Position numbers and translations under genes: made by a program
Part shown: piece after piece, positions 45,901 to 57,900 of the stretch
How positions within the stretch are numbered: the stretch's first letter is position 1
Layout of the letters: every line of letters begins with the position of its first letter
NCBI RefSeq assembly: GCF_040807025.1
Contig: NC_090967.1
Coordinates: 7,866,001-7,930,000 of the forward strand
Direction of reading: 5' to 3'
Origin: Struthio camelus
Taxonomy: Eukaryota > Chordata > Aves > Struthioniformes > Struthionidae
Length of the DNA stretch: 64,000 nt
Notes under the pieces: generated by a model
Told to the model about the DNA's origin: nothing
Databases searched by the model: none
What the model saw: the letters and a program-made list of their open reading frames with translations, nothing else

Positions 45901-48900
45901 GCAGCCAGGCCGCAGCTGCCAAAAGCCTCCGTCTCCCAAGGCCGGCACAGCTCCCCGTGGCCCTGGGGACGCAGCAGCCGGGCAGTGCTGGGGACAGGAG
46001 AAGGGCCAGCAGGCGCTGGAGGAGACGGTTCATGGCACTTTCGGGATTGGTGCTGGGGTGCGGGTGTTGCTGGGCTGTACAAACCCCTGCTCTGGCATGA
46101 TGACAATATCTTGCAAAGCAACTCTCCATTCCTGTACAAGGAGCATCTCTCTTGTATTCCCACTAAACGGTGCACCTTTGTCCAGTCCTCATTTTGTCCT
46201 TGTCATCCTGTGGGCTGAGGTTTTTGAGGTTACCAGTATGCGCTGGGGCTGTGACACAGTGATGGGGACTGAGCACTTAATTCTGCAGATAGCCTCAAGT
46301 AAACCCCTTCATCTCCCTCCCTTGGTCTTCTCAGGTTCATTGGCAAATTCTCCTGAGACAAGGATGGTGTCTTCATTGCATGTAGCACTCTGTAGCAGTG
46401 CATTGAAGCTCTTGGTGGAATAAATTGCTTATGCTTCAGAATTTTGCATGGTGACTCTCACCCTGAGGAACCCTGAGAATAGGTCTTGTGTGACTTGTCT
46501 CAGCCCTGCAAAGCCGCAGACCACTGCAGCAGGTGGGACCCAGGGCCACATCCATGTTTTGGGACGTTGGTGGCCAGACCTCCAAATCTTTACACAGGTG
46601 CTTTTCAGACTTTGCCCTGTGCTGGATATCACGATGGTCTGAGAGGGAAAGCAAAGAGGTGCCTCCCCCACTACAGAGCTGCCTTTGCCATGGGAAGAAA
46701 CGGCCCTCTGCATGTTTTCTGGCCCCACCACATTTGTTAGATTAACTGATGATCGCATGTCTGGCTGTGGTGCAGCAGTCTCGATTCAAAACCTGGGCAA
46801 TAAGAAGCTTTAATTACTTGTTAGAGATGGCTAATATTTGTGTGTGTTTGTGCAGAGTTTTGTTCTAGCAAGAGCTGTGAGGCCAGGGATGATTGACTTA
46901 GCTGCAGCAACTTCCTGGAGTTGGGATGGGAGAAGGGCAGCCTAATCGTGTGGCCCTGGCTTGGGATTGTCCTGGGCAGCTGGCTTCATGCAGGCTAGAA
47001 ATGTTCTACACCATGAACCACTCTGGGGCAGGGAGGAGAAACCTGAACAGGCCCTGCCTTGCAGCCCCCTTTGGAGCTGTGGGGAGCTGAAACAGCTGGG
47101 GAGTAGCCTGAGCCAGGCACAAGGTGGGGGCACAAAAGTGGGCCTCCGCGTGGGCTGTAGCCCTGCATCTGCAGCCCCAGCGCAGCGATAGCCACTCTGC
47201 CGTTCATTAACAAGCTGAAGGGACATGTCCTGCCTTTGCTTAGGATGTGAAATGCCATGGGGAACAGAGGGGGACGAGCAAGGGGGGTCAGAGGCATTCT
47301 CATGTCTGAGTCTATTCTCCAGCGCCTTGCCCAACCTCATCTGAAACAACTCAAGTGATGGAGCTCCCGGCACTTCCCTTGGGAGATCATTCCACAGTCT
47401 AATAAATCTCTCTGCTAGGAAATGTTTCTTGATAACCAGCCAAATTTTTCCTTTGCTCAGTTTCATTTAGTTATTCTTAGCATCAGAGCACCCAAAGCTG
47501 ATCCTTCTTCCTCCTCGAGGGGCTACAATTTCTCCCTTCCTCCCATAGTCCCAGTTTTAGGCTAAGATGCTGGCTCAAATCTTGACCAAGAACATCAGGG
47601 TCTGGCCTTTTCCCCGTGCTTTTCAGCTTGCTTCTTGAGTCAGCCTTGCTGAATGTGTTGTGCTTTGTTCTCTGAACTTCCCTTGTCGTGTATGTGTGTA
47701 TACTTTTGTGTGTTTGTGCACGTTGCAGAGGTGTGTGTGTGTGTATGTGTGTGGCACAGAAAGCCAGAGCTCTCCTTCTGTAGCTCTCCTGATTCCAAGA
47801 GTCTGGATCAAGGGGCTTTTGTATCAGCCTAAAATCCCAGAGCTTTTCCTCTTTCCTTATTTATTTTGTTGTCATCAGTGATCCCAGTGGTCCCTGCAAT
47901 TTTCTCCGATCGCTCTGTTTTGGGCAGTTTCTTCCACGGGCAGTGTAAGCCTGCAGTTTGCTCTCCTACTCTCTCTTACCTTGCCCAATGCCTGTTTCAA
48001 ACCTAGTTTATTCACTCGGAGCCTCTTCCATGACTTCAACAGACTTTGGATGGAGCCTGCAACTCCCTTGACGGTGTTTCTTTGTCTTCTTCCCTAGGGT
48101 CTGCAACACGTCCGGATTTCATAACATCTGCACCTTAAATTAGTAAATCTTTCCTCTCCTCTCCTCTTTTCTTTTTTTTTTTTCTTTCCTTTTTTTTTTA
48201 AGGCAATTTACAAGGTGCTAACAAAAATAAAATTTAAAAAATCAGGTCTTGCACAAGGGCTCTGGTGGACATTTCCTCTATATCTGGGCAGAAAGGTTGG
48301 GACAAAGGTCTACTGGAACAGGCAATGTATATCGTTCATGTACCTGGGACACATGCTGTTACCAAAGCTAGAGCAACGTTGGGTTGGTGTGCATCTGCAA
48401 TTGCACATCTAACTTGGCACTTGCTGTATCCACCACAGGTTGTGCGTTCCTCACCTACTGTGCCAGAGACTCTGCCATCAAAGCCCAGACAGCACTGCAC
48501 GAACAGAAGACTTTGCCAGGGGTAAGTCGCAGTGAATTGTGCCTGCAGCTCATGCCCTGGGCTGGCGGACAGGGCTTGTTGGGGGAGGGAGAGCTGGTGG
48601 AGAGCTGACTGAGATTAATTTTCCTGCTTGTGAAAGAACAGCATGGTTTGGGGGTTAGGACAGGGGTGCGAGGCCGAAGCACGGAGCTGCTCCTCACAGA
48701 GGTGCTGCTCCGGTCTCCGTCCTGCCAAGGCTGCCCCGAGTCACTCCCAGCCAAACCCGTTTCTGTGCTGCTCCCTGGCCCGTGGCATGACGTGGCCTCT
48801 CCAGCTGCCTGCTCCTGTCACTGGGGAGCTGGGCGCCTGGGTGAAACGCGTGGGCCCAGCCTGCGCAGCCATCGCGTTGGAAACATGGTAAGAGGCAGCA

Positions 48901-51900
48901 CGAGGCACCAGACCCTTTTCTTCCAGATGTGCAGAGCCTCCTGGTGCACCAGTTCCTAGTCTGCCTCAGCTCTGCCAGGTGCCTGGGCAGGTTGTTCAGC
49001 GGCTCTGCAGCACCTGAAACGGTTTTTAGTGCAGTGGCTGAGTTGGACCAGCTTCTCAGATAGAGAGTGCCCTTGGCACGTCCCATCACTTGGAAGAGAA
49101 ATGGGTTATATAGGTGAGACCAGAGTGCTGAGCCAGCCGTGGCAGTCCCTGGGTCCTGCTCCCTGTTCAGCTGGAGCTGGGAGCAAAGTGCCAGGGAAGC
49201 CCAGGGGATAGGTGCTGCACATCAGCCCCTGTGTCGCAGAGAAGCCCTCTGCCTCCCTGGGACCTGCTGCTGAGCTGACACGAGGTTTGAGTCATTGCCA
49301 CCTCCATTTTGGGGAGGTGCGTGCTGGAAGGATTCCCTTGTAGGTGAGCAGACAGAGGAGTTGGGTACTTATAGACGGAAGCTCAAAGGAGGCCGGGAGT
49401 GCTCAAGGCAGCAGGATAGTTAATGCAGAGCAGGGGTCTCTGGAGAGGGGGTCAGGGATTTGTAACCATAACATTTCCTCTTTAACCATCCAGGTCCAGA
49501 CAACCTCCCTCTCCCCTCGCGACTTCCCCATACACACCCTTTTCCATATTGGTTCACCTGTGCTCCGTTTGTGCACGGGTCTGTGTTGGCGTCCAAGGGC
49601 AGGAAAATGCACGTGATTTAATTACCACTTAATGGAATCTTTACTGTTACCAGCTATGGATGTTTCAGGTTATCTCAGGGCAGCAGAGGAAGAGTGCGGA
49701 TAACTAGGTACTTGAATACTGTTTGACTTAATTTTCTGTGAGCGAAAAGCTCAACCTTTTGGGATAAAGCAATGTAAACTTCTGTGTGCGTTGGTCCAGG
49801 GCAGAGCTGACAAAGTCTGTAAGAGCAAGTTGCCGAGTGTGGGAGCGGTATCTCTCTATGGATGCGGGTTGGGTCGTGGTGCAGTGCTGCATCACAGTGG
49901 AGAGGAGACTGACGTGTCCCTGTCTAGTACCTCTAGAGGGACCCTCAAAGGTCACTGGTGTGAGGCTTAGTGGATTCGAGCCACTCTCTGTTTTGCTGCC
50001 GTCCTACATCGGGATCTGTTGCACATTTCACTGTTCTCTATCGTTTGTACTCCATGTTTAGAGAGTGTGGCATGAGGTCCTGTTTAAACAAGCAATGCAA
50101 AGCACATTTATCTGAGATGGGGTGATCTAAAGGCTTTTCATATTTAGGGAGGCATAGGAAATTGCTTGGGAACAGGAAGAAGTGTTTGCTACCTGGCACT
50201 TTCAAGCACAGTAGTCTTCGGCCAGTTAATGACCTACGTGCTGTTCTTGGTTTCAAGATTAGCATGAACTTGGAACTGTACATCTTCATGCTGGCAATAT
50301 ATCACTTCATCACATTCGATTTCTCTTTAGGAAATTCCCTCTGTGATCAAGAAGGCCGGATTCTCTTTGGTCATTTTAGTGGTCACTTAGAGATGGTTAC
50401 TACCAAAATGAAACAGTCCTCCAGGCTGAGGTGGGTAGAGTTGATCTTGACATGGAAGGGGCTGGCTGACCTCAGGTAGCTTTCAGTCCTATTTGCTTTG
50501 CTTGGTTTGATCATTGTGTCTGTGTAGCACCACCCATCCCTGTGACCCAAGTGATCACAGAGACTACTCTGGAAAGGAAGCACCGTCAGGAGCTCTGGTC
50601 AACTGATTGTTTCCCTCTTTTAGGCACAACATCATGAAATTTCTCCTCTGTACATTCATGTTTAGGCTATCTTATGATGAACTCTGTTGCAAAGCATCTC
50701 ACCAAAAATATAGCAAGGACCCTAGCACAGGACAGAGAACAGAATGTGCTGAACCAGGCCATTGGGGTTTAAGTAAATGGGCCATAGTATGGTAAGCAAG
50801 CACTTTCTTGTTTGTTTTACCCATTTACCATCTCTTTATTACACATAGCAACAGCAGGAAGAAAGCTTAAGGGTGTGCGTAACATCAGTGTAGAGTTACA
50901 CAAACCTTCACCTGAATGCATGACGAAGCATCGGCAGCTTGAGATAGGATGGAGCTAGCGTAGAAGGCATTTTGTTGGTAATCCTACACTTGCCACTGTA
51001 TTGCAAAGCAACCATAGATGCTGCAAGTACCTTCTTCATTGGTCTCAGTGTAGAGAGCAGTGGCTGATCTCAACAATTCGTGAATCCAAATAGAGATGAA
51101 TGGCTTTCTTAGCCCAGAGTGGGGATTTGATAAGGCCAGATGCAAGGAAATGCTTTGATATGGTTTCTGGTAGGTCCTCAGGCTGTGACCGGGCGGCTAG
51201 ACAGATGAAGTGGAACAGGACGCTTGGGTTGTCTTTCCAAGTCTGTCTCTAGGTTGGCACTGTGCCTGCAGCTGTATTGCTTACGCCCTCTGTGCCTGAT
51301 GCTAGGGATATCAGTGTATCCAGGAATGCTGCCACAGTGTTCCTGCAGAGCCGCACCTGCAGTGTGGCTGTCCTGAGGTTTTATATTGTTGCCCATTACT
51401 GTAAGTTTTCCACATAAATCAGTAGGAAATCACCATGGTCTCTGCTGGCTCTTATGGCATTTCTGGCAAGTTCTCTTTGCATTGTGGTTTTTACTTCACT
51501 TGTTTATTTTAAATTGGGAGCTGTTGGGTGTCTGCTAACTAAACAAAATACAAGAGTTAAACCCAGAAAAGCTTTTGTTGGATAGGAAGGTGTAGCATCT
51601 TTTTCCAAAGGTAGCTAGATTTTGGGCTCGCTTTATCTCCCACCGGAATTTGTTCCCCTCATCCGAGAATGCCCTGGTCCCAGCTCTGCTCTGTTTCTTC
51701 CCAGGCTTTATAGTTTGCATTATATCAGAGGAGCCAAGTCATCACTGCAGTTCAGAGATCAACGTTCAGGCTTTTGTGGAGCTGGGGCTATGGATCCACG
51801 CATGTCTTTGTGAATAGAGATCATTCAGTGGACTTTGGAAGCAGGTGTGAGGGGAGAGAAAGAGTTTCATAAGGATTGGCGTGCTCAGGATGTAAAGCGA

Positions 51901-54900
51901 GAAGACTGTCAGCTGTATTTTGTATCATCTAGAACTTGTGTTTGGAGATACGAAACACCTGTGTTGCCTGCAGAGCTGGCGAATTGCTCTCAGTCCAGTC
52001 TGGCAGTAACAAGTGCACAGCACTTTCTGTTGAGAAGGAAGGATAGAGCTTCCTAGAACGGGGACGTAAAGGGCATCCTTGGGGAGTAAGCAGCAGTGTC
52101 TAATCACCCAGGCTTGCTGAGGAGTTGAAAAGGCCAAGTATCCGTGCCCTTGCTGATGGCAAGGGCTGGGGAAAGCAGGATCGGTGCTCTGCCTTGTGGC
52201 CGTGGGAGCCTGCAGAGATCCTGTTTTGTGCTCCCCAGTCTTGCTTCGTGAGGACAGGCTGGGGAAGTACGCTCCAAAGACTAAGCGGCGATGGAGGCAG
52301 ATCTACCTGAGGAACAAAACAGAAACCAATCCCCTCTGTTGCCTGTGTCTGCCCTGTTAGGAGGACAGATGCATAGCCCAGGGAGGCTGAACAGAGGCAA
52401 AATCTTTGGATCTGAGAAGCAGAGAGAGCATCAGGCCCTCACCCTCCTTCCTGAATGCCTTGTGCTCCTCAGCTGCCAGCCAGCATAGCGGTGCAGTGCT
52501 TCACCTCCTCCCTGCTCCCTGGCACGCTCCTCCCCGGCTGGGTGAAACGATATTATATCTCAATAACCCATGCCTTTGATTCGTGATTGTGCCTTCACTT
52601 TGCTGGGTTCTGAAAGGAATTGGAGAGGTTATTAATGACACGCAGTGATCACACACCAAGTTAAAGCTTCTCACTAAGTGAAATTTGAGGGAAAAGCAGC
52701 CAGCTTTTCAATATTTCGCAGAAACGCTTTGTGTCTCTTTTCATTTGCAGCCAGACAGTTGCAAATTGCATAAAATTGCTCCTGAAGAAGAAGGGGGAGA
52801 AGAATAGAGGGAGGGAAAGGGGGGAAGGTTTTTTTAAAAAGTGATTCTTCTGGCAAGGTATAGTTACAGTTTTATTTCTATGCAGAACAAAGAAGGGCTT
52901 ACTGAAAGGTAGGCAAGTAAGTGGCAGAAATTGGTATTGATCCAAGCCGGGAATATGGGCAGTTTAAGAGCAGCGGTGGGGGTATTGAAATGCGGCTACA
53001 TCAGGGGGAGAACTCATGGATGCAGTGAGGGCTTGGGAACGCAGGGACACAGGAACGGAAAATTACAGAGAGCAGCAGCATTAGAGCAGAGAGAGACTCT
53101 GGGAATGCACCAGGGGCTGAGATGCAGCAGCAGTAACTCAGATGGCTGGGCACAAGGATTAATGCAGAGACAGCAGTACCTGGGCGGAGGGCATCCCTGT
53201 GGGCAAGCTGTCTCCCACGCTGTCAGGAGCCAGGGCTCCCCGTGGGCTGTCCATCAGGATCCACTGCAAGTGGTGATATGATGGGACATGAGTGACCAGA
53301 GAGGTTTGGTAGAGGTGTCAAAGCATCGCATTCTCCCCTCCCCTCCTCTTTTGTGCAAGTGCTGGTGTGCAGCCAGCCCAGGGCAGTATTTCTGAAACAG
53401 CTTCTTCATGTGAATCCCACAGGCCATTGCAGCTAGCAGGGCTGGGAGACATGCTGAGGAGCAGAATTGAGGGCCTGGATGTTTGGGTGGGGCTGAAGCT
53501 GGGCTCCAGTTGTTGCTCCTTGATGTGGTCTCTACAGTTTGAGTCCTTGGACCGGGCAGGGTGGAGAAGCTTCTCCCACATCCATCCTGCAGGTCTGACA
53601 GAGACTATATCGGTGAATTCACGACAGCCACGCAACATTGTCAGTAGAAGGTAGCACTGCAGAGAGCATGTTGAAATGATTGAAATGGCAGGACATGAAG
53701 GAAGTGAGCCAGAGCAGCCCCTGGCCAAGCAGCAGCTGAAGTGCCCGCTCACTGCAGAGGAAGTTGCAAATACTTGGTCCTTTGGGAGTTTGGCTCAAGG
53801 GGCTGAGAACCAACAGCGAGGCAAGGCAGCAGCCCTGCAAAATCCATACCCTGAAGAGGCAGAAGGAGAGCAAGCTGCCAAGGCAAACATTGGCTCCTGC
53901 TGCCTAGAGAATCAGAAAGCTAATGAAATTAAGGATCAGTACCCGTTCCCACACGCTACCCAAAAACACACATGCAGGCGCTCTCCTGCCCTCCCTCCCC
54001 AGAAATTCCTGCCCTTTGCACAAATGGGCACTCGCATCTCCTCGAGCTCAGCGCTCAGGCTTTCGTCTCCCAGTGCTGGCATCTTTGCTGGTCAGCAGAC
54101 TCCCACCTGTGCTCATGAGCACATGCAAACACATGTGTGCATGTGCATGCACACACACACAGACACACACACACACACACACAGACACACACACCACCCC
54201 ACACAGACCTTCATCTTTCCAGAGGCTCCACACCGCTGAACGTGAGTGCACACCGCATGGCCAGCGCCTGCTCAAGGTGCTGTCCACCAGGACCCCGGGT
54301 CCCTTCCTGCAGAGCTGCTCTCCAGCCAGGCAGCCGCAGGCTGTATAGCTGCAGGGTGTTACTGCTTCCCTGCTGCAGGACTTAGCCTTTACCTCTGTTA
54401 AATTGTATGAGGTTGCCATTGTCCCTTTCTCAAGCTTGTTGAGTCCCCCCGAATGACAGCCCTGCCCTGCAGCGTCCTGACCGTGCTTGCAATCTGACAT
54501 CGCTGCAGACCTGCTGAGGACATATGTGGGCCCTTTGTCCGGGCTGTTAGTGAGGACGTTGAAACGTCTTGGCCTGGTCATAACCATGGAGAGAAGCCAC
54601 CAGTAGCCAGCTGGACTAGGTGGTGGTGGGCACCACCTTTTGGGCTTGGCAGTGCAGCTGGTTTCTCACCCACCTTCTCTTCCACCGATCCAAGCCACAG
54701 CTCACCAGCTGGGTGAGGAGGGCGCTACGGGAGGCGGCATCTTAGGCCTTGCTGAAGTCGAGGTGAGCAGCATCTGCTGCCCTGCGCTCGGCGCGTGGCC
54801 CAGCATCGCGCCGCAGTGGCAGCCTGTTTTCACTCCGTTCTTCTCGGGGTGCGTTTTTGTTAAAGCAGGAGGTGTTCGCATCGCTGCGAGGTTGGTCGTT

Positions 54901-57900
54901 GGCAGAGTGCGGCGGCTGCAGCCCTGGCTGTCAGGAAGTGCGCGGCCCGTTAGCGGTTGCCATGGGAACGGGAGTTAATCACGGCCTGCGCGCGGCGGCT
55001 GGGGTGCAGAGGTCCCCGGTGCCCAGCACCGCGTCGCCGGCCTCCCGTTTCGCAGCAACAAAAGAGTATTAAATTAGCAGGGACCTCTCTCCCCCCAGTC
55101 ACTGTAATTAAGCTGCTGTGGGGGAGGGAGCCGGGGGCGGCGCGGTGGCCTCGCGGGCCGTCTCCCGGTTGGAGCTGATGGAGAGCGGCAGACGCCACCA
55201 TGCTGCAGCCGGTTCCCGCGTGTTGCGAGGGGGGACGTGGTCCCCACCACGTCCCCTTCCCCTCTCGCTGACCCCCTGCCGCGTGGCTGGGCCGCTGCTC
55301 TTCGGGGCGTCTCCCGGCCTGGCAGGCTCCCCCGCTGGGGCCGTGGTGGTGCCCGGCCTTGCGGGAAGCTGCAGGAACGGGGCAGTCAGGCGCCTCCCCC
55401 CCACCCGCCTCCCTGGCACAGAGGTAGCCGGAGCACAGGTAGTGGTAGCCCGCCCGAGCAGGTGCTCCCAAGCGCTCCGTGGCAGCCTCAGGGACCTCTG
55501 GAGCCATGTGTGAGGCTTGTGCGAGCTCTCTACAGACCTTTGCCAGTTTGCGTAGGGCCTCGGAGGCTCCCTCCTGTGAGGTTGGTGCATGGAGGCTGCA
55601 GGACCAGGTATGCAGTGAAGCAAGGCCAGTGATGCACAAGCGAGCACAGGGTAGGGTGAGTTTTGGGCGTCTTCTCTGCACAGCCTGGCCAGAAGACGAA
55701 AGCAGGGCAAGTGTGGCAGCATGGACTTTGTGGCTTCTTGGTGTTCCTGTTGGGCTGACAGTGCTCCCAACCTTCCCTTCTGCAGCCTTCTTCAGCTTGC
55801 TCAGAGTGACGTGGTAATCCATCTCACATCATCGTATTCCTGCTCCCTGTAGGCCTGCTAAACGTTTTCCACCTTGCTCTGGATTGGGAATTGTGCCTGC
55901 GGTTAGGGCCTTCTTGGGTAACACAGGCCTGTCCTTGTGGAAGCAAGATCCTGCAGCTGATGCAGGACGATGAGCCTGAGTACCAAAGCGTGCGTGGGTC
56001 TTTGGGTGCATGGCTTTCTGCAGGCTAGAAAGGACTCTTGGGATCTTGACGAACTTGAGAGAGGAGCTCTTGGGGTCTGTTCCTTCAGCCCTGTCTTGCA
56101 AAGGAGCAGGAGGACGTTTGGGTCCATATACTGCCAAGACCATATACTGCTGTTCCTTGCACTGCTGAACAGTCCCCTTGAAAGCAGCAAGGTTCTCACA
56201 TGAATTTAGCTCAGAATTTTTCTTTCTGTTGCCCCCAGGGAATACTTAGTGTCCTAGTGCCTGCAGAAGAGGCTTTGAGGAAGTTGGCCCTTTCCTCTCA
56301 CCTTAAATCTCCTTTGACTTTCACTGAGACTAAAACACAAGTCACAAGAAGAGATCAGGGCAACAGGGAAGATTGGCCGATGTCCTCCTCGATGCTGTGC
56401 CCTGCGGTGCACTGAAGCATTGAGGAAGGGGCCCTGTGAGGACAGACTGACCATTGACTCCTGAGATGCGTCCGCCAAACCATCATGCACATTGCTACGC
56501 TGGGCTGGCCTCCCCACTGGTTATCTGATGTTAATGCACAGTAATGGTGCTGTCACTTCCATAAAGATATCAGAGAGACCCAAAGGCTTTCTGAGTCACA
56601 GCGATGAGGTGCTTGCCTTGCTCACAGGGCAGCACTAGCTGGAGCGAGGACAAGGATGACGGAGCGCGTTAAGGGAGGAGGAACACAGGACAGCAGAGAC
56701 CCCGAAAGGCACAGCGGCCGGTCTGTGTGTGTTGTGGGCCACACGCTGCTTGGGTGTCTGTGGATACCTGCATGCAACTCTGCTCTCACTCAGCCCTCAC
56801 CTTTGTTGGAGGGGAATTGCTTCCCCACTCTGCCTGTTTGTCCTCTGCTGGGGTAGGGACAATACCCCTCCAAGGAAATCAGTTGTGAAATCAGTTGGGG
56901 TTTATTCACTCTTTTCCTGGTGATACTGAGCAATGGGGTGCAGTTCTTCCACAGCCTGCCTTCCTTATGCAGAAAGGAAAGGCCTTCGTTATGGGGGCAG
57001 GAGCCCTGTGGTTTGAACTCCTGGCTTCATATCCTGCTTCTGCTGCAGACCTCCTGTGTGGCCTTCATCTGCTGTCTGTACCTTGGTTTCTCTACCTGAA
57101 AAATGGCACTCACAATGATCCTTGTCTCCTTCAAATGGGACGGGGGCGGGGGGGGAATGAATTTCTAAGCAGCCTTTAGAACTTTGCTGGAACAGTGCTA
57201 GGTGGTAATGTTGCTAATGTTTCTGTGTGAGGCTGAACTACCCTTTCACCCTGAAGGATGGTCCTTCTGGGCAGGATGGAGGTACCCTGACACATCAGTG
57301 GAAAGATGTGAGCAGGAGGCTTGAGCACTGAGGCTGGCACCAGTCCATCATTGCTTGCCTTCCTGATCAGAAAGAGAATCCAAATGTGCAAATTGGCATT
57401 TAGATGCATGTGTTCTGCACAGCTAGAAGTGGTTGTGATTACCAGACAGGGCATTTCTAACTGGCCAGCAGAGGACCAGCCCATGGAAAAACTGGAAAAG
57501 CCCAAGACCCCTGAACCTCATTCTGCCAGTGGCCTCGGATGCCTTTTGCTTCCTGAAGTCCCAGAGGAGCCAGCCTGCATTGCGTGTTTCATGCTCTCTG
57601 CCTCTGACCCACTTAACGCTATGAGGTTCCCCTGCCTTGCACCTGAGGGGCTATTCTGCATCACTTACTCATAATTAATAGAGAGCAAGCCCTGCCGTCC
57701 CTAGGGGCTTGCTCCCTCTCTCCAGCCTTCGCAGTCTGAAAGCTGAGGAAGCAAGAGGTAGTGGTCGCTGCTCCTCCTTGGAGGCTGTGGCTACTGGGTG
57801 GTTGAGATGACAGCTCGTGCAGGGCCTCAGGCTAAGCATGGGGAGAAGGGTCTTCTGGAGAAGAGAGAAACATTGTATTTTGGGTGAAGAGAAGCGTTAA

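Larger units (their letters stand above)
39529..48438 (+). other. CELF5 intron 1
   Basis: 8.9 kb GT-AG intron. It contains a CR1 LINE fragment (about 47280-47530), a (TG)n microsatellite (about 47689-47752), pyrimidine tracts before exon 2 (48150-48200) and a GC-rich part at 45000-46050. No nested gene supported; the 348-codon frame at 45377-46423 is featureless. Confidence 0.8.

Noticed and set aside
45377-46423. 348-codon plus frame in CELF5 intron 1
   Set aside because: GC-rich, overlapped by long frames on both strands, no recognisable motif.
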